Positions 1 to 7,927 of a stretch of 21,858 bases of DNA are shown piece after piece. A program made the translations under genes and the position numbers. Source of the stretch: Hydromicrobium sp964415365 (lineage in GTDB: Bacteria > Actinomycetota > Humimicrobiia > Humimicrobiales > Humimicrobiaceae). Below the pieces are notes generated by a model. That model searched no databases. It was not told the origin of the DNA and saw only the letters and a list, made by a program, of their open reading frames with translations. Where the stretch lies: the NCBI GenBank assembly GCA_964415365.1, contig CAYPYW010000036.1:1-21858 (forward strand), in the 5' to 3' direction. Within the stretch, counting starts at the first letter, position 1, and every line of letters begins with the position of its first letter.

Positions 1-62
1 CAGGTTTTTTATAGTTAGAGTGCGTGAAAAATCGGATTAAGCGGTCAAGTCAGGAAAAAAAC

Positions 63-434
63 CTATCCCATATTTTTTCTTAGCTGTCTGAGCTTGTAGT
101 TTAAATCTCCTTTGCCGCCGCCTTCGCTGCCGCCTTCTCTTCTATAACTATTGTAATTTCTCTCTCTTGGGGCACCGAAATTTCCTTTGTTTTGAGTCCT
201 GGCTTCATTGACTACAATGGTTCTCCCTTTAAACTCACTCTGGTTCAGCTTTTCCATAGCTTCCTTTGCCTGCTCCTCAGTTTCCATCTCTACAAATCCA
301 AAACCTCTTGATTTTCCATCCATTCTGGAAATTATTTTGGAGTAAGTAACAGTACCTGCCTGTGCAAACAGCTCTTCCAACTCTTTGTCAGTAGTATTGT
401 AGTCAAGATTACCTACATACATTCTCTTGTTCAC
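63..434 (-). CDS. RRM-domain RNA-binding protein
   Basis: A 123-residue protein with a single RNA recognition motif. The RNP2 strand MYVGNL is at residues 5-10 and the RNP1 strand KSRGFGFVEM at about 41-50, with the aromatic residues expected for stacking on RNA bases. After residue 80 comes a basic, Gly/Arg-rich tail (YRREGGSEGGGKGD) like that of small bacterial RRM proteins, which are thought to act as cold-response RNA chaperones in the cytoplasm. The start is GTG at 432-434, with an AAAGG site about 9 bases upstream; an ATG four codons in is the alternative. It is monocistronic, with its own sigma-A-like promoter about 190 bases upstream. The resulting leader of about 185 bases suggests post-transcriptional control. 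The family call is firm; the RNA targets are unknown. Confidence 0.93.
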   Translation of the reverse strand: MNKRMYVGNLDYNTTDKELEELFAQAGTVTYSKIISRMDGKSRGFGFVEMETEEQAKEAMEKLNQSEFKGRTIVVNEARTQNKGNFGAPRERNYNSYRREGGSEGGGKGDLNYKLRQLRKNMG

Positions 435-625
435 TTAAAAATACCTTTCCTCTAATTGTTTTCCTATATATAAAAAGAGGAGTAGAAATCATATCATTTG
501 AAACTTGGAATAAATAAAGGACATGAAAAAGAAGACTTAAAATCCTATTTAAACTTACGCACTTCTAATATAAAATCCCTACTACTCTATTTTAAAATGT
601 AAAACTATTTCAGTAATACCCCATT

Positions 626-654
626 ATTATATAATATATTTTACTTTTGTCCAA
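626..654 (-). promoter_or_regulatory. Sigma-A-type promoter of the RRM gene
   Basis: Read on the minus strand: TTGGAC at 649-654, a 17-base spacer and TATAAT at 626-631. Transcription would begin near 619, leaving a leader of about 185 bases before the GTG at 434. The spacing and the perfect -10 make this one of the clearest promoters in the window. It lies just beyond the serpin stop codon at 691. Confidence 0.7.
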
Positions 655-690
655 AGATTTTTTCCCCACGATAAATTACACGGAAATATT

Positions 691-1947
691 TTAAGGTTCT
701 ACAACTTTCCCCATGAAAAGAATACTTCCGCTTCTGTCATCAGCAATTACAAAGAAGAAAGGCCTGTTTACTATAAACTGTACTATTTCTTCGGGTGCAA
801 TTGCCGATTCCACCATCTCCACTACAGTTGCTGCAGCTGCTTCGCTTCCCTTCTCGTTTACCTCAATCACTGCCTTATGAAGCACTCTTGATATAAATAT
901 CTCAGGGGCTATTCCGCTGAAATCCGCACCTGCTCTAAAAGCTATCCCCATGCCAAGATTGATAAGAGCATCATTTAAAAGCTTTATACCATACTCCATC
1001 TTATATTTGGGCATAACCAGGGAAACTCTTTTACCGTAAAACGATTCTTTTATCTCGCTCCAGCTATCCGCATCTAAAGATTCTATAACCGAATCAAGGC
1101 TCACTCCTTCATCCGGAAGAATTATATACATCGCCATTTTTTCCTCCCCATAGGGAAGTTTTACAGCAGAGAAACTATCTCCGTCGTAATAACCAAAATT
1201 CTCCTCCTGTTTCATCATGGGAACTTTTTTGGTGGTTCCATCCAGAAGATAAAAGTCATCGTCGGTAGTCAGGTCTTCATTAAAAGGATAGGTCCAGTTT
1301 CCCTTAAAATAAATGGCGTTTATAAGATACATCACTGCATCAGGAGGTATTCCGGTAAGCATCTTTTCAATCTTATCCTTAGTGGCATCCTTTATCCACC
1401 CATTTATGGTGTCCAGTGCTTCCGGGGCAGTAAAATCAATTTCATTGACCTCGGAAGAAAAGTATTTTTTGTTTCTATCTATAAAATCTTCATTAACGCT
1501 ATAGCCCAGCTTATACCATATGGAATTTGCAATAGCCAGTTCTATGTCACTATCGGCATTTTTAATACTTACCAGAAGATCACGAAAGCCGGAATTCAGT
1601 TCCTCCAGGTCAAAGCCCTTAAACTGCAAGGCTTCGGCCATAGCAAGATTAGTATCGCCAACAGCTCCGTTATAGGTCATTGCCAGAGCCAGAAGTATGG
1701 ACAGAGGAGATATAAATACATTCTGGTCCTTGTCTTCCGAAGTAAGTTCCTTAAAGATATTAAATCCAAAGCCGGTATTTGCATCAACCAGATTCTTATC
1801 AGCAGAACCCGCAATCTCATCAGACTCCTCGGCAGAAACCACCTCTTCAGCCTGTTCTCTGGAACACTGCGTAAATAAAGCGGCATTAGAAAGAAACATA
1901 ACTGCAACCAAAATAGCTAAAATTGAAACCAACTTACTCTTTTTCAT
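691..1947 (-). CDS. Exported serpin (serine protease inhibitor)
   Basis: A 418-residue protein that starts with a basic, then hydrophobic, export signal (about residues 1-24). A Cys follows at about 28, but FTQC is a poor lipobox, so either signal peptidase I cleavage or lipidation is possible. The mature part has serpin length and motifs. The hinge region EVNEKGSEAAAATVVE (about 362-377) has the small P12-P9 residues typical of inhibitory serpins. The C-terminal serpin signature is NRPFFFVIADD followed by SILFMGKV. The reactive loop is about four residues longer than that of alpha-1-antitrypsin, so P1 is ambiguous (Ser/Ala/Ile region, 381-384). The ATG at 1945-1947 is preferred over 1971 because AAAGGAG sits just ahead of it. 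It lies 94 bases downstream of rsgI on the same strand and may share that transcript. Family call very sure; target protease unknown. Confidence 0.93.
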   Translation of the reverse strand: MKKSKLVSILAILVAVMFLSNAALFTQCSREQAEEVVSAEESDEIAGSADKNLVDANTGFGFNIFKELTSEDKDQNVFISPLSILLALAMTYNGAVGDTNLAMAEALQFKGFDLEELNSGFRDLLVSIKNADSDIELAIANSIWYKLGYSVNEDFIDRNKKYFSSEVNEIDFTAPEALDTINGWIKDATKDKIEKMLTGIPPDAVMYLINAIYFKGNWTYPFNEDLTTDDDFYLLDGTTKKVPMMKQEENFGYYDGDSFSAVKLPYGEEKMAMYIILPDEGVSLDSVIESLDADSWSEIKESFYGKRVSLVMPKYKMEYGIKLLNDALINLGMGIAFRAGADFSGIAPEIFISRVLHKAVIEVNEKGSEAAAATVVEMVESAIAPEEIVQFIVNRPFFFVIADDRSGSILFMGKVVEP

Positions 1948-2041
1948 ACAAACTCCTTTGACTTTGCTCATAAATCTTTAAACTATAAATCTCTAATATA
2001 TATACGATGGGTATCATAAATTAAACGGGGTAGAAAAAGAA

Positions 2042-2740
2042 TTAATAAGTGCTCCCGTTTACTTCCAGTCTTAAGTCAGTTTCTCCCATTTTCAGGAAAA
2101 TTGAATCTTCTTTAACCTGAGCCGGCTCAAAGCCCTCAAGAGAGATAGTTTTTGTCTGGGACTGGCTCCCATCAGAAAGAAGCGTGGTGAGTCTGAAAGT
2201 CCCACTGAAACTGCGTGTGCTGCTTATATTTCTAAATCTGACCTGTAAATTGATTCCGTCTACAACTTCATATGAAAAAGATATAGTCTCCTTGATATCC
2301 TCATCTTCAATCTTCGACTGCTCTTCGAGAGAATAGGTCTTATCAAAAACAACCATCTCCCCCTGCTCTGCCTCCATGGTTAAAATAGATTCCTCTGTGG
2401 CCTTCTCTTCCGATATTTCTTCTTCGGCTTCTGCTGCTTCTGCTTCTCTGGTTGCGTCTGCAGCCACCATAGCATTACTTCTTAAAGGACGGTATTGCTT
2501 CACGTACCATACTCCAAAGACCGCCAATACAGCTACTACCGCTACCACTACAGCCCCCACGGCAAAGCTTCTAAACCAACCCACCTTTATTGTCTTTGGC
2601 TTATAGACATATCCTTCACTGATTGTGATTTCATCTCCGATTTCAAATACTCCTGGCGGAATCTCCTGCTTTAAAAACCGTCCGTCTTTTGTCATCACGA
2701 TACAGTAATCTTTATGTATTTCCATTATCACCGCTCTCAT
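2042..2740 (-). CDS. rsgI: RsgI-like membrane anti-sigma factor
   Basis: A 232-residue protein. Residues 1-50 resemble the RsgI N-terminal anti-sigma domain (MRAVIMEIHKDYCIVMTKDG, then RFLKQEIPPG and an EIGDEI turn). One transmembrane helix follows at about 57-80 (Ala/Val-rich, ending FGVWYVKQ). Next comes a Glu/Ala-rich acidic linker (about 95-125) and an outer domain of predicted beta character (about 145-232). In RsgI proteins the outer domain senses a signal and the inner domain releases SigI. Here the outer domain is not a recognisable carbohydrate-binding module, so the signal is unknown. The ATG overlaps the sigI stop by four bases, indicating translational coupling. Identification rests on the domain layout plus the adjacent sigma factor. 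Confidence 0.85.
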   Translation of the reverse strand: MRAVIMEIHKDYCIVMTKDGRFLKQEIPPGVFEIGDEITISEGYVYKPKTIKVGWFRSFAVGAVVVAVVAVLAVFGVWYVKQYRPLRSNAMVAADATREAEAAEAEEEISEEKATEESILTMEAEQGEMVVFDKTYSLEEQSKIEDEDIKETISFSYEVVDGINLQVRFRNISSTRSFSGTFRLTTLLSDGSQSQTKTISLEGFEPAQVKEDSIFLKMGETDLRLEVNGSTY

Positions 2741-3435
2741 TTTCCACCACCCCTGCGGATATCCAAATAACTAAAGCCAATAGTCATAGCCAGAACCATA
2801 GCTATTATATATATTCGTCCACGCTCCAGTTTTTTCCGGTGTACCGGCATAATTTCTTCTATATCTTTTATTGGAAGTCTTCTCGTTGTCATAAGATTTT
2901 TCAGCATAAAGCTGTTTTTAACAATTTCTCTCGCCACTTCTTTATACTGTTCCCTCAGGCTCTCCTGCCTGGGAGATATATCTGCCAGTTCCTCAAGGCT
3001 TATCCCCCATTTTTTCAGTTCTGCCCTGTACTCCATTATCTCCAGTATTCTTTTTTCATTTTCATCATCAATCCGGTACTGCTCCATAGAGCTCGAGTCT
3101 ATAAGATCGGCAGTTGATTGGTCGTCATCGTTCAGGCTTAAGGTCTTTTCTTTACCCTGTTTACGGTAATAATCAATAAGACGCATATTTATTACAAGCC
3201 TTGCAAAACTTAAAAACTTTCCCCTCTTTTTATCATAAGAATTCATTGCTTCCTTAAAAGCAGAAAGCCCTACCGAAAGTTCTTCATCAACTCCATACTC
3301 CAGAAATTTTCCTGCCCTCTTCTGGGCCACACCGGCAATGAATGGTCTGAATTCAAAAATAAGCCTGCTGGCCTTATCATTATCATTTTTTACTTCTATT
3401 ACCCTGTCTTCAAGTGACTGCCTGCGAAGGACCAA
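2737..3435 (-). CDS. sigI: RNA polymerase sigma-I factor
   Basis: A 232-residue sigma factor of the SigI type. Region 2 is clear: DEELSVGLSAFKEAMNSYD, then KKRGKFLSFARLVINMRLID and YYRKQGK (about residues 48-95). A C-terminal half without a standard ECF region 4 follows, as in SigI proteins. It redirects RNA polymerase, typically to heat- or cell-surface-related genes, and is held inactive by RsgI. The start is TTG at 3433-3435, supported by AGGGGAG six bases upstream (3442-3448). A TATAAT-like box lies about 40 bases upstream of the start, but no clear -35. The stop overlaps the next gene by four bases. The gene is divergent from the THUMP gene. Confidence 0.9.
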   Translation of the reverse strand: MVLRRQSLEDRVIEVKNDNDKASRLIFEFRPFIAGVAQKRAGKFLEYGVDEELSVGLSAFKEAMNSYDKKRGKFLSFARLVINMRLIDYYRKQGKEKTLSLNDDDQSTADLIDSSSMEQYRIDDENEKRILEIMEYRAELKKWGISLEELADISPRQESLREQYKEVAREIVKNSFMLKNLMTTRRLPIKDIEEIMPVHRKKLERGRIYIIAMVLAMTIGFSYLDIRRGGGK

Positions 3436-3587
3436 ATTATTCTCCCCTGGTGAATTTAACTATAGGTTTTCTGATATTATAAAATAAGTTCGGCTTTTTA
3501 TAAATCTTCTCAATTGATATAATTAAGCTAAATTTGGATTTTAGTTTCTCTAAGAAACCATAGTTCTTGAAAGAAGGGAGGATTACT

Positions 3588-4091
3588 ATGGACGTAAAGC
3601 TTCTTATAACCTACGATCCGGCTCACATCGAAAGCAGCAGGGAAAGAGTTGAACATCTTTTTAAGGAAATAAAGGTAAAACCCAAATTTTTAAAATCGAA
3701 ATACCACGGTATTTTCCTTCTGGATGTCTCAAAGCCAAAAGAGAAGATAAAAAAGTTGAGAGCGATATCCAAAAAGAACAGGGACTTATTCGGAAAGACT
3801 TACCGCTATATCCCCGTAGACAAATGGGTAAAATCAACTGTGCCCGATATGCAGAAAGCAATAAAGTCACTGGTGCCTAAAATCAAGAAAAATGAGAAGT
3901 GGATGATGGATATCGAAAAGAGGTACTATGACAAGCTCGACTTCAAGGAACTCATAATAAAGCTCACCGATGTGGTGGACCGGGAGAAAATTGACTTAAA
4001 GAAACCTCAAAAGATCATAAAGGTTGAAATCGTGGGAAAGGATGCAGGAATAGCACTTATTGAACCGGACGAGATGCTGCTCGTATCCTAA
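3588..4091 (+). CDS. Stand-alone THUMP-domain protein (Tan1-like)
   Basis: A 167-residue basic protein without a fused catalytic domain. The N-terminal half (about 1-85) has a ferredoxin-like pattern including KYHGIFLLDVS. The second half carries a THUMP pattern ending KVEIVGKDAGIALIEPDEM, similar to the THUMP core in Tan1 and in small archaeal THUMP proteins. THUMP domains bind the tRNA acceptor end and guide modification enzymes; Tan1 is the adaptor for N4-acetylation of tRNA cytidine 12. No acetyltransferase or methyltransferase gene is nearby, so its partner is unknown. The start is ATG 3588, with GGGAGG six bases upstream; the reading frame is open further back to a TTG at 3567 that lacks such a site. 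It converges on the AbrB-like gene with three bases between them. Confidence 0.72.
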   Translation: MDVKLLITYDPAHIESSRERVEHLFKEIKVKPKFLKSKYHGIFLLDVSKPKEKIKKLRAISKKNRDLFGKTYRYIPVDKWVKSTVPDMQKAIKSLVPKIKKNEKWMMDIEKRYYDKLDFKELIIKLTDVVDREKIDLKKPQKIIKVEIVGKDAGIALIEPDEMLLVS

Positions 4092-4094
4092 GCT

Positions 4095-4325
4095 TTACCT
4101 TTTAATTTCTTTTTTCCTGTCATCAAGAAGTGATTTTGTTAGCGATCTTTTAGATTTAAAAATTCCTGAAGACACACTAACTACATCTTTCGAAACAGGA
4201 ATCATTGAAATGACATCGCCATAGTCGACAATATTTACCTTATCGCCCCTTCTTATATTATACTTTTCCATTATCTCTTTTGGTATTAAAACCCTGTCTT
4301 CTTTGGAAACAGTAGCAGTTTTCAA
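4095..4325 (-). CDS. AbrB/MazE-family DNA-binding protein (orphan antitoxin-like)
   Basis: A 76-residue protein with an N-terminal swapped-hairpin AbrB domain: TVSKEDRVLIPKEI, then KYNIRRGDKVNIVDYGD and a hydrophobic strand, together about residues 4-45. A basic tail (SKRSLTKSLLDDRKKEIKR) follows and could contact DNA or a partner. The family includes transition-state regulators and MazE/VapB-type antitoxins. No PIN or MazF toxin is adjacent: the downstream neighbour is the convergent THUMP gene and the upstream neighbour is an unrelated unknown protein. It is therefore an orphan regulator or a leftover antitoxin. The start is TTG at 4323-4325, and the ribosome site ahead of it is weak (GGGTGATTAAGG). 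Confidence 0.82.
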   Translation of the reverse strand: MKTATVSKEDRVLIPKEIMEKYNIRRGDKVNIVDYGDVISMIPVSKDVVSVSSGIFKSKRSLTKSLLDDRKKEIKR

Positions 4326-4382
4326 CCTTAATCACCCATATATTCTTATTGATTTTTAAAATACAACCAGTGACTTTTTTAA

Positions 4383-5135
4383 TTACTTTCTTCCAATTCC
4401 TTTTTTAAAATATCTGAAAAACCTGTCCTGATACTGCTCAAACATTCCCCACCTGTCAAGTTCCTGCTTCAGGTCAAATGGATCTATCTCTCCCTTTTCA
4501 AACAATTTAAAAAGGATTTCTATTTCATTCTTAGCTATAACCGGAAATCCCATTCTATCTCTGGTAACTACCGGAAATCCTCCGTTTCCCAATCTAATCG
4601 TACTGTTTTTTATAAGATCGGGAAACTGAGAGTTATAGGCGCTCTCACTTATAATCTCTTGAATAAACTTTGAAAGGGAAACATCCCAGAACTGGTCTAT
4701 CCCCTTAATAATTGCGCTATATGGATCTCTTCTCTTCTCAATATCACCGGATATATTCCTTGCTACCGAAGCAATCGAATTGGATACTATATCCATCTTT
4801 TCAAAATCTTTGCTTAGCCTTAAGCCATAAAGAATCATGGCCAGATCACTGTCCTCTTCAGCCAGCATCTCTAAGGCTTTTCTGGCTTCCCCACTGAATC
4901 CTTCCACCCTGAGCATATAGGAAGGAGTAATTACTCTCGGCTTCTGCCATGTTATCCTGCCCTCCCTTATTACAGTTTCGGATTCGGGGCTTCTTCCCTC
5001 AAAATCAAGATACATGGGAACGGCAAGCATATAATAATGGATAGTAGTAGAATCAAAAGAAGACAGCAGCTTTTTGGGCGGCTTTATAATCTCCGTCCTT
5101 TCTATTGTCTGTCTTATTTTTTCTTCTAAGTTCAT
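4383..5135 (-). CDS. Conserved-looking protein of unknown function
   Basis: A 250-residue protein I do not recognise. It appears soluble, with no signal peptide or membrane segment. It is mixed helical and acidic in the middle, with alternating strand-like stretches near the start (HYYMLAVPMYLDFEG) and a Gly-rich turn (LGNGGFPVVTRDRMGFPVI) at about 183-201. A charged helical C-terminus ends in KKGIGRK. Codon use matches the backbone genes around it, so it is probably resident rather than acquired. The ATG at 5133-5135 is chosen because GGTGAT precedes it at a good distance; the upstream ATG at 5162 has no ribosome site. The AbrB-like gene follows on the same strand after 57 bases. Confidence 0.75.
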   Translation of the reverse strand: MNLEEKIRQTIERTEIIKPPKKLLSSFDSTTIHYYMLAVPMYLDFEGRSPESETVIREGRITWQKPRVITPSYMLRVEGFSGEARKALEMLAEEDSDLAMILYGLRLSKDFEKMDIVSNSIASVARNISGDIEKRRDPYSAIIKGIDQFWDVSLSKFIQEIISESAYNSQFPDLIKNSTIRLGNGGFPVVTRDRMGFPVIAKNEIEILFKLFEKGEIDPFDLKQELDRWGMFEQYQDRFFRYFKKGIGRK

Positions 5136-5285
5136 AATAAAATCACCATTGAAACAGGACATATTGTAAGGCTAAGCGAGCTAAATAGCAATTGGATTAT
5201 ATCATTTAGTTTTTATCATAGATAGATATTTAAAATTTATACAAAGAAGAATTTTAATATTGAAAAAAGAAGCAGGTACTTACTA

Positions 5286-5699
5286 TCAGTAAATAGTTAT
5301 AGAAATAAAACCTCTATAAATCAGCTCTGAAATATAGCCAAAAGCTAACCAGAAAGGCAGGTACAAAAGATTTACTACTCCTAATAAAGCCCATCTCCCC
5401 TTATATTCCCAGGGACACTTTTTTATAGCAAGTTTTAGTATTAAGCCGTAGACAAATTCCCCAATAAATATAACTGCCAGATAAATAATACCCCTTACTG
5501 CAAAAGGGACAGGCTCAATCAGATTATATAGAGGGCCAATTACTATTCCCCAGACACCATAAATAGGAAACATCCATAGATAGGACCTGCCTTTAAAGGC
5601 AATATCCCTATATCTTATATAATCATGTATCGAAGAAAAAAATACTTCAACTCCAACCCCAAAGAAACTAAAAATTAAAAATAAGATAAGATATTTCAT
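5286..5699 (-). CDS. Small integral membrane protein, possibly ABC_trans_CmpB-like (PF06541)
   Basis: A 137-residue, highly hydrophobic protein with about four membrane helices (roughly 2-18, 42-62, 68-92 and 104-128). Conserved-looking loops are GRSYLWMFPIYGVWG (about 38-52) and CPWEYKGRWALLGVVNLLYL (95-114). The aromatic loop motifs and size recall the putative ABC-transporter type IV membrane family. That assignment comes from memory of motifs, not a search. Transport substrate and partner ATPase are unknown, and none is adjacent. No strong ribosome site precedes the ATG at 5697-5699. It sits alone between the 250-residue unknown gene and the DUF488 gene, both on the same strand. Confidence 0.72.
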   Translation of the reverse strand: MKYLILFLIFSFFGVGVEVFFSSIHDYIRYRDIAFKGRSYLWMFPIYGVWGIVIGPLYNLIEPVPFAVRGIIYLAVIFIGEFVYGLILKLAIKKCPWEYKGRWALLGVVNLLYLPFWLAFGYISELIYRGFISITIY

Positions 5700-5770
5700 A
5701 TCCGGATAATATCATTTTGTTTGAGATTTGCCAGGGCATTTACTGACAAATACATGACATATGACATTTC

Positions 5771-6202
5771 TTATAGATGTTCTATCTCTAATCCATTTCC
5801 ATCAATCTTTTCTATTTCGTCACAAATTATTTTTCTGTGACATTTGGAAGGTAGATCTTCATAGCACATGATGCAACAGTTTTTTTCTAGAATTATTTTG
5901 TAGAGATCATTAATAATATTTTTATGTAATTGTACATACTCAAGATACCTCTCAAAAAAAGAAAAGTAATCCTTATTCTTTTTTAATTCCTTTCTTATAT
6001 TCTTTGGGCTTCCTAGCTTTTTTAAGTGAATGTATTCAATTCCATTTTTATTCAAGTATTCCGAGAAAACTGTTTTTGAAAATCCCCTCTTTCTGCTTAT
6101 AGGAAACTCTCTTACATCCACTAATGTAGACACACCATGGCTTTTTAATTGAGAAATTAAGTCGTCTATATTTTTTGATTCATAACCTATCGTGTACAAC
6201 AT
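5771..6202 (-). CDS. DUF488-family protein
   Basis: A 143-residue cytoplasmic protein with the hallmarks of DUF488: N-terminal TIGYES (residues 4-9), VDVREFPISRKRGFSK (about 28-43), the KLGSP loop, and the C-terminal CCIMCYEDLPSKCHRKII (about 108-125) with its Cys and His residues. The biochemical role of the family is not established; the Cys/His motifs hint at metal or nucleic-acid chemistry. A degraded second copy of the same gene lies at about 7966-8056, so the family has been duplicated or re-imported locally. No clear ribosome site precedes the ATG at 6200-6202. It is probably monocistronic. Confidence 0.9.
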   Translation of the reverse strand: MLYTIGYESKNIDDLISQLKSHGVSTLVDVREFPISRKRGFSKTVFSEYLNKNGIEYIHLKKLGSPKNIRKELKKNKDYFSFFERYLEYVQLHKNIINDLYKIILEKNCCIMCYEDLPSKCHRKIICDEIEKIDGNGLEIEHL

Positions 6203-6280
6203 AATAATCGCTTAATAAATTATTTTTTAGTTTATCTAATAACATATTTAAATATTTGCATAATTAATTATGGTTTTTCT

Positions 6281-6340
6281 GGCCGAAAATCCTCTGTAAC
6301 AAAAATGTTACTAGAATCAGTGTCCGGATGTGACCGAAAT
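6281..6340. repeat. Possible insertion-sequence end remnant with short repeats
   Basis: In the gene gap 6203-6383 there is a GC-richer patch with a perfect hairpin (GTAACA, loop AAAA, TGTTAC; 6296-6311). It is bracketed by similar decamers GGCCGAAAAT (6281-6290) and TGACCGAAAT (6331-6340), next to TGTCCGGATG. Multiple short sub-terminal repeats of this kind occur at the ends of IS21-type elements. No transposase gene is present, so this is at best a solo end. The call is tentative. Confidence 0.25.
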
Positions 6341-6383
6341 ATGCATTTACTTGAAAATTTATTCCTCATTTATTCTTAAAACT

Positions 6384-6746
6384 TTACTGATAATCAATGA
6401 CTAAAGCCACGGCTGTTACGATTTCCTGCATTTCTGCTGCAGATAAAAATCCAATTTTCTTAACAAGCCTTTTTTTATCTACGCCCCTTATTTGTAATGC
6501 ATCTACTACTGAAATCTTTGACAATCCGTTAGATTTATCTGGCACTAATTTGATATGCCATAAATTATTATCATAATTTTGCTTCCAATCGGTTATCGGA
6601 GCAATTAATTTTATTGGCAATATTCCTACCCCATCAGAACTAATGACTACAGCAGGTCGGGATTTTTTCATCTCTGTTCCAACCGTAAAACCCAGCTTTA
6701 CTATCCATATCTCTCCTCTCTTAGGTTCTGAAGGCTTAATAGTCAA
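6384..6746 (-). CDS. MazF/PemK-family endoribonuclease toxin
   Basis: About 120 residues with the PemK/MazF fold signature. PKRGEIWIVKLG opens the protein, followed by KKSRPAVVISSDGVG, LPIKLIAPITDW, the SKISVVDALQIRGVDKKRL block and a C-terminal helix EMQEIVTAVALVIDY. Such proteins cut mRNA at short sequences when not neutralised. The reading frame is open to 6803, but a TTG at 6744-6746 (or 6747-6749) is preferred because AAGGAG lies just ahead and it gives normal family length. It then overlaps the end of the XRE-ImmA gene by about 11 bases, showing translational coupling. The upstream partner is thus not a classic MazE but an ImmA/IrrE-type protein. Confidence 0.88.
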   Translation of the reverse strand: MTIKPSEPKRGEIWIVKLGFTVGTEMKKSRPAVVISSDGVGILPIKLIAPITDWKQNYDNNLWHIKLVPDKSNGLSKISVVDALQIRGVDKKRLVKKIGFLSAAEMQEIVTAVALVIDYQ

Positions 6747-7908
6747 CAATGTCTCCTTCCTGGAAATCATTGGCATCTGAGCTATATTCATAAGCATCCG
6801 CAATTTTTTCTGCTTGTTTTGCTAAAATCCTGCGCCTCTCCTCTAAAGGTAGCTTTACAAAACTCTGTTTTTCCTTCAAAGAACGTGGTTTTTCTATTTT
6901 TATTTCTTCATCAATCAAACTATTTGCTTCCTCTTGAGTTATAATTCCTTCAGAAATTGCCCGTAAAACATTCTGCTTTAACCAGATTGGTTTCTCCGGT
7001 TTCATTTCTGCCGGTTCATGTTTTTTCCAATTCCTTTTACTTATTTCAATGCACCAATTTTTATAATATGAATCATTTATGATACAAAGTTCTCTAAAAC
7101 GATATAGAAGAGCCTGAATAGACAGTCCAAAACGTCCCTTTAAAAAAAGCAACTCCTGGAGAGTTATAAAAGACCTTTTTTTGCCAACTGCAGTAAAAAC
7201 TTCTGCTGCAGGAGCCAAAAAAGCTGAGCCAAAACGATAAGCAGCTTTTTCCTTACCTACATCTCCTGAGACGCTAAGGACAATATGCCCAAGTTCATGA
7301 GCAAGATTAAATCTCTGACGTTCCCCGCAAACTTCGGAGTTCAGAGCTATTGCTGCTGCTTTGATCTTATCTTCTTCACAACCAAGAGCTGTAAGACCAT
7401 CAAAATTTTCAGTGGTACTGACATCAATTATATGAACCAAATGTGTTTCCAATAAATTAACAATGTTTGATATAGGATCCAAACCTATATTCCAACTACG
7501 CCTTAAATTTACTGCAGCCTGTTCAACATCATCAATCTTATGAATTGAATAACCCTGAACAGGTAAATCTACTTCTATATTCTGCAACATTAAATCCTGC
7601 AGCCAGATACGCTCTTCCAGCTTTTGCTCCATATAATTCTCAATTCTCACCATCTCTTTTTTGGGAAGTCTTGATTTTTTCCTGTATGCAATAAACTCTA
7701 CGGAAATTTTAGGCTCGCTCCAGAGATATAACGGTTTAACTCTTAATACCTCAGCAAGTTTATTTAATATTACGGGAGACGGTTTGGAAGTTCCTCTTTC
7801 ATATTTTGAGAGTGCCTGCTTGGTAACAATCCCGCCCATCTCTATTGCAAGCTCTTCAAGTGAAAAGCCTCTGGCTAAACGTAGCCTTCTTAGCCTTTGT
7901 TTAATCAT
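6736..7908 (-). CDS. XRE regulator fused to ImmA/IrrE metallopeptidase
   Basis: A 390-residue fusion. Residues 1-65 form an XRE helix-turn-helix (RLRLARGFSLEELAIEMGG, KQALSKYERGTSKPSP). Residues about 120-240 carry the ImmA/IrrE zinc peptidase motif HELGH (204-208), with a downstream ExxAxxF helix starting at Glu220 that can supply the third metal ligand. A charged C-terminal part of about 140 residues follows. Relatives of this layout regulate mobile elements by cleaving or binding repressors and are often paired with a toxin gene. Here a MazF-type toxin overlaps the 3' end, so this is the likely antitoxin/regulator. AAGGAGG precedes the ATG by nine bases. The promoter just upstream is embedded in a palindrome, consistent with autoregulation. 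Confidence 0.88.
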   Translation of the reverse strand: MIKQRLRRLRLARGFSLEELAIEMGGIVTKQALSKYERGTSKPSPVILNKLAEVLRVKPLYLWSEPKISVEFIAYRKKSRLPKKEMVRIENYMEQKLEERIWLQDLMLQNIEVDLPVQGYSIHKIDDVEQAAVNLRRSWNIGLDPISNIVNLLETHLVHIIDVSTTENFDGLTALGCEEDKIKAAAIALNSEVCGERQRFNLAHELGHIVLSVSGDVGKEKAAYRFGSAFLAPAAEVFTAVGKKRSFITLQELLFLKGRFGLSIQALLYRFRELCIINDSYYKNWCIEISKRNWKKHEPAEMKPEKPIWLKQNVLRAISEGIITQEEANSLIDEEIKIEKPRSLKEKQSFVKLPLEERRRILAKQAEKIADAYEYSSDANDFQEGDIVDY

Positions 7909-7927
7909 TCTTACTTACCTCCTTACA

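Noticed and set aside
1313..1981. Plus-strand frames opposite the serpin gene
   Set aside because: They are antisense to a strongly supported serpin gene, with unlikely composition.
2689..3117. A 142-residue plus-strand frame across the sigI-rsgI junction
   Set aside because: Rich in Phe, Tyr and Ser and antisense to two well-supported genes; no ribosome site.
5700..5770. Rho-independent terminator before the membrane-protein gene
   Set aside because: No stable GC stem followed by a T run could be found.
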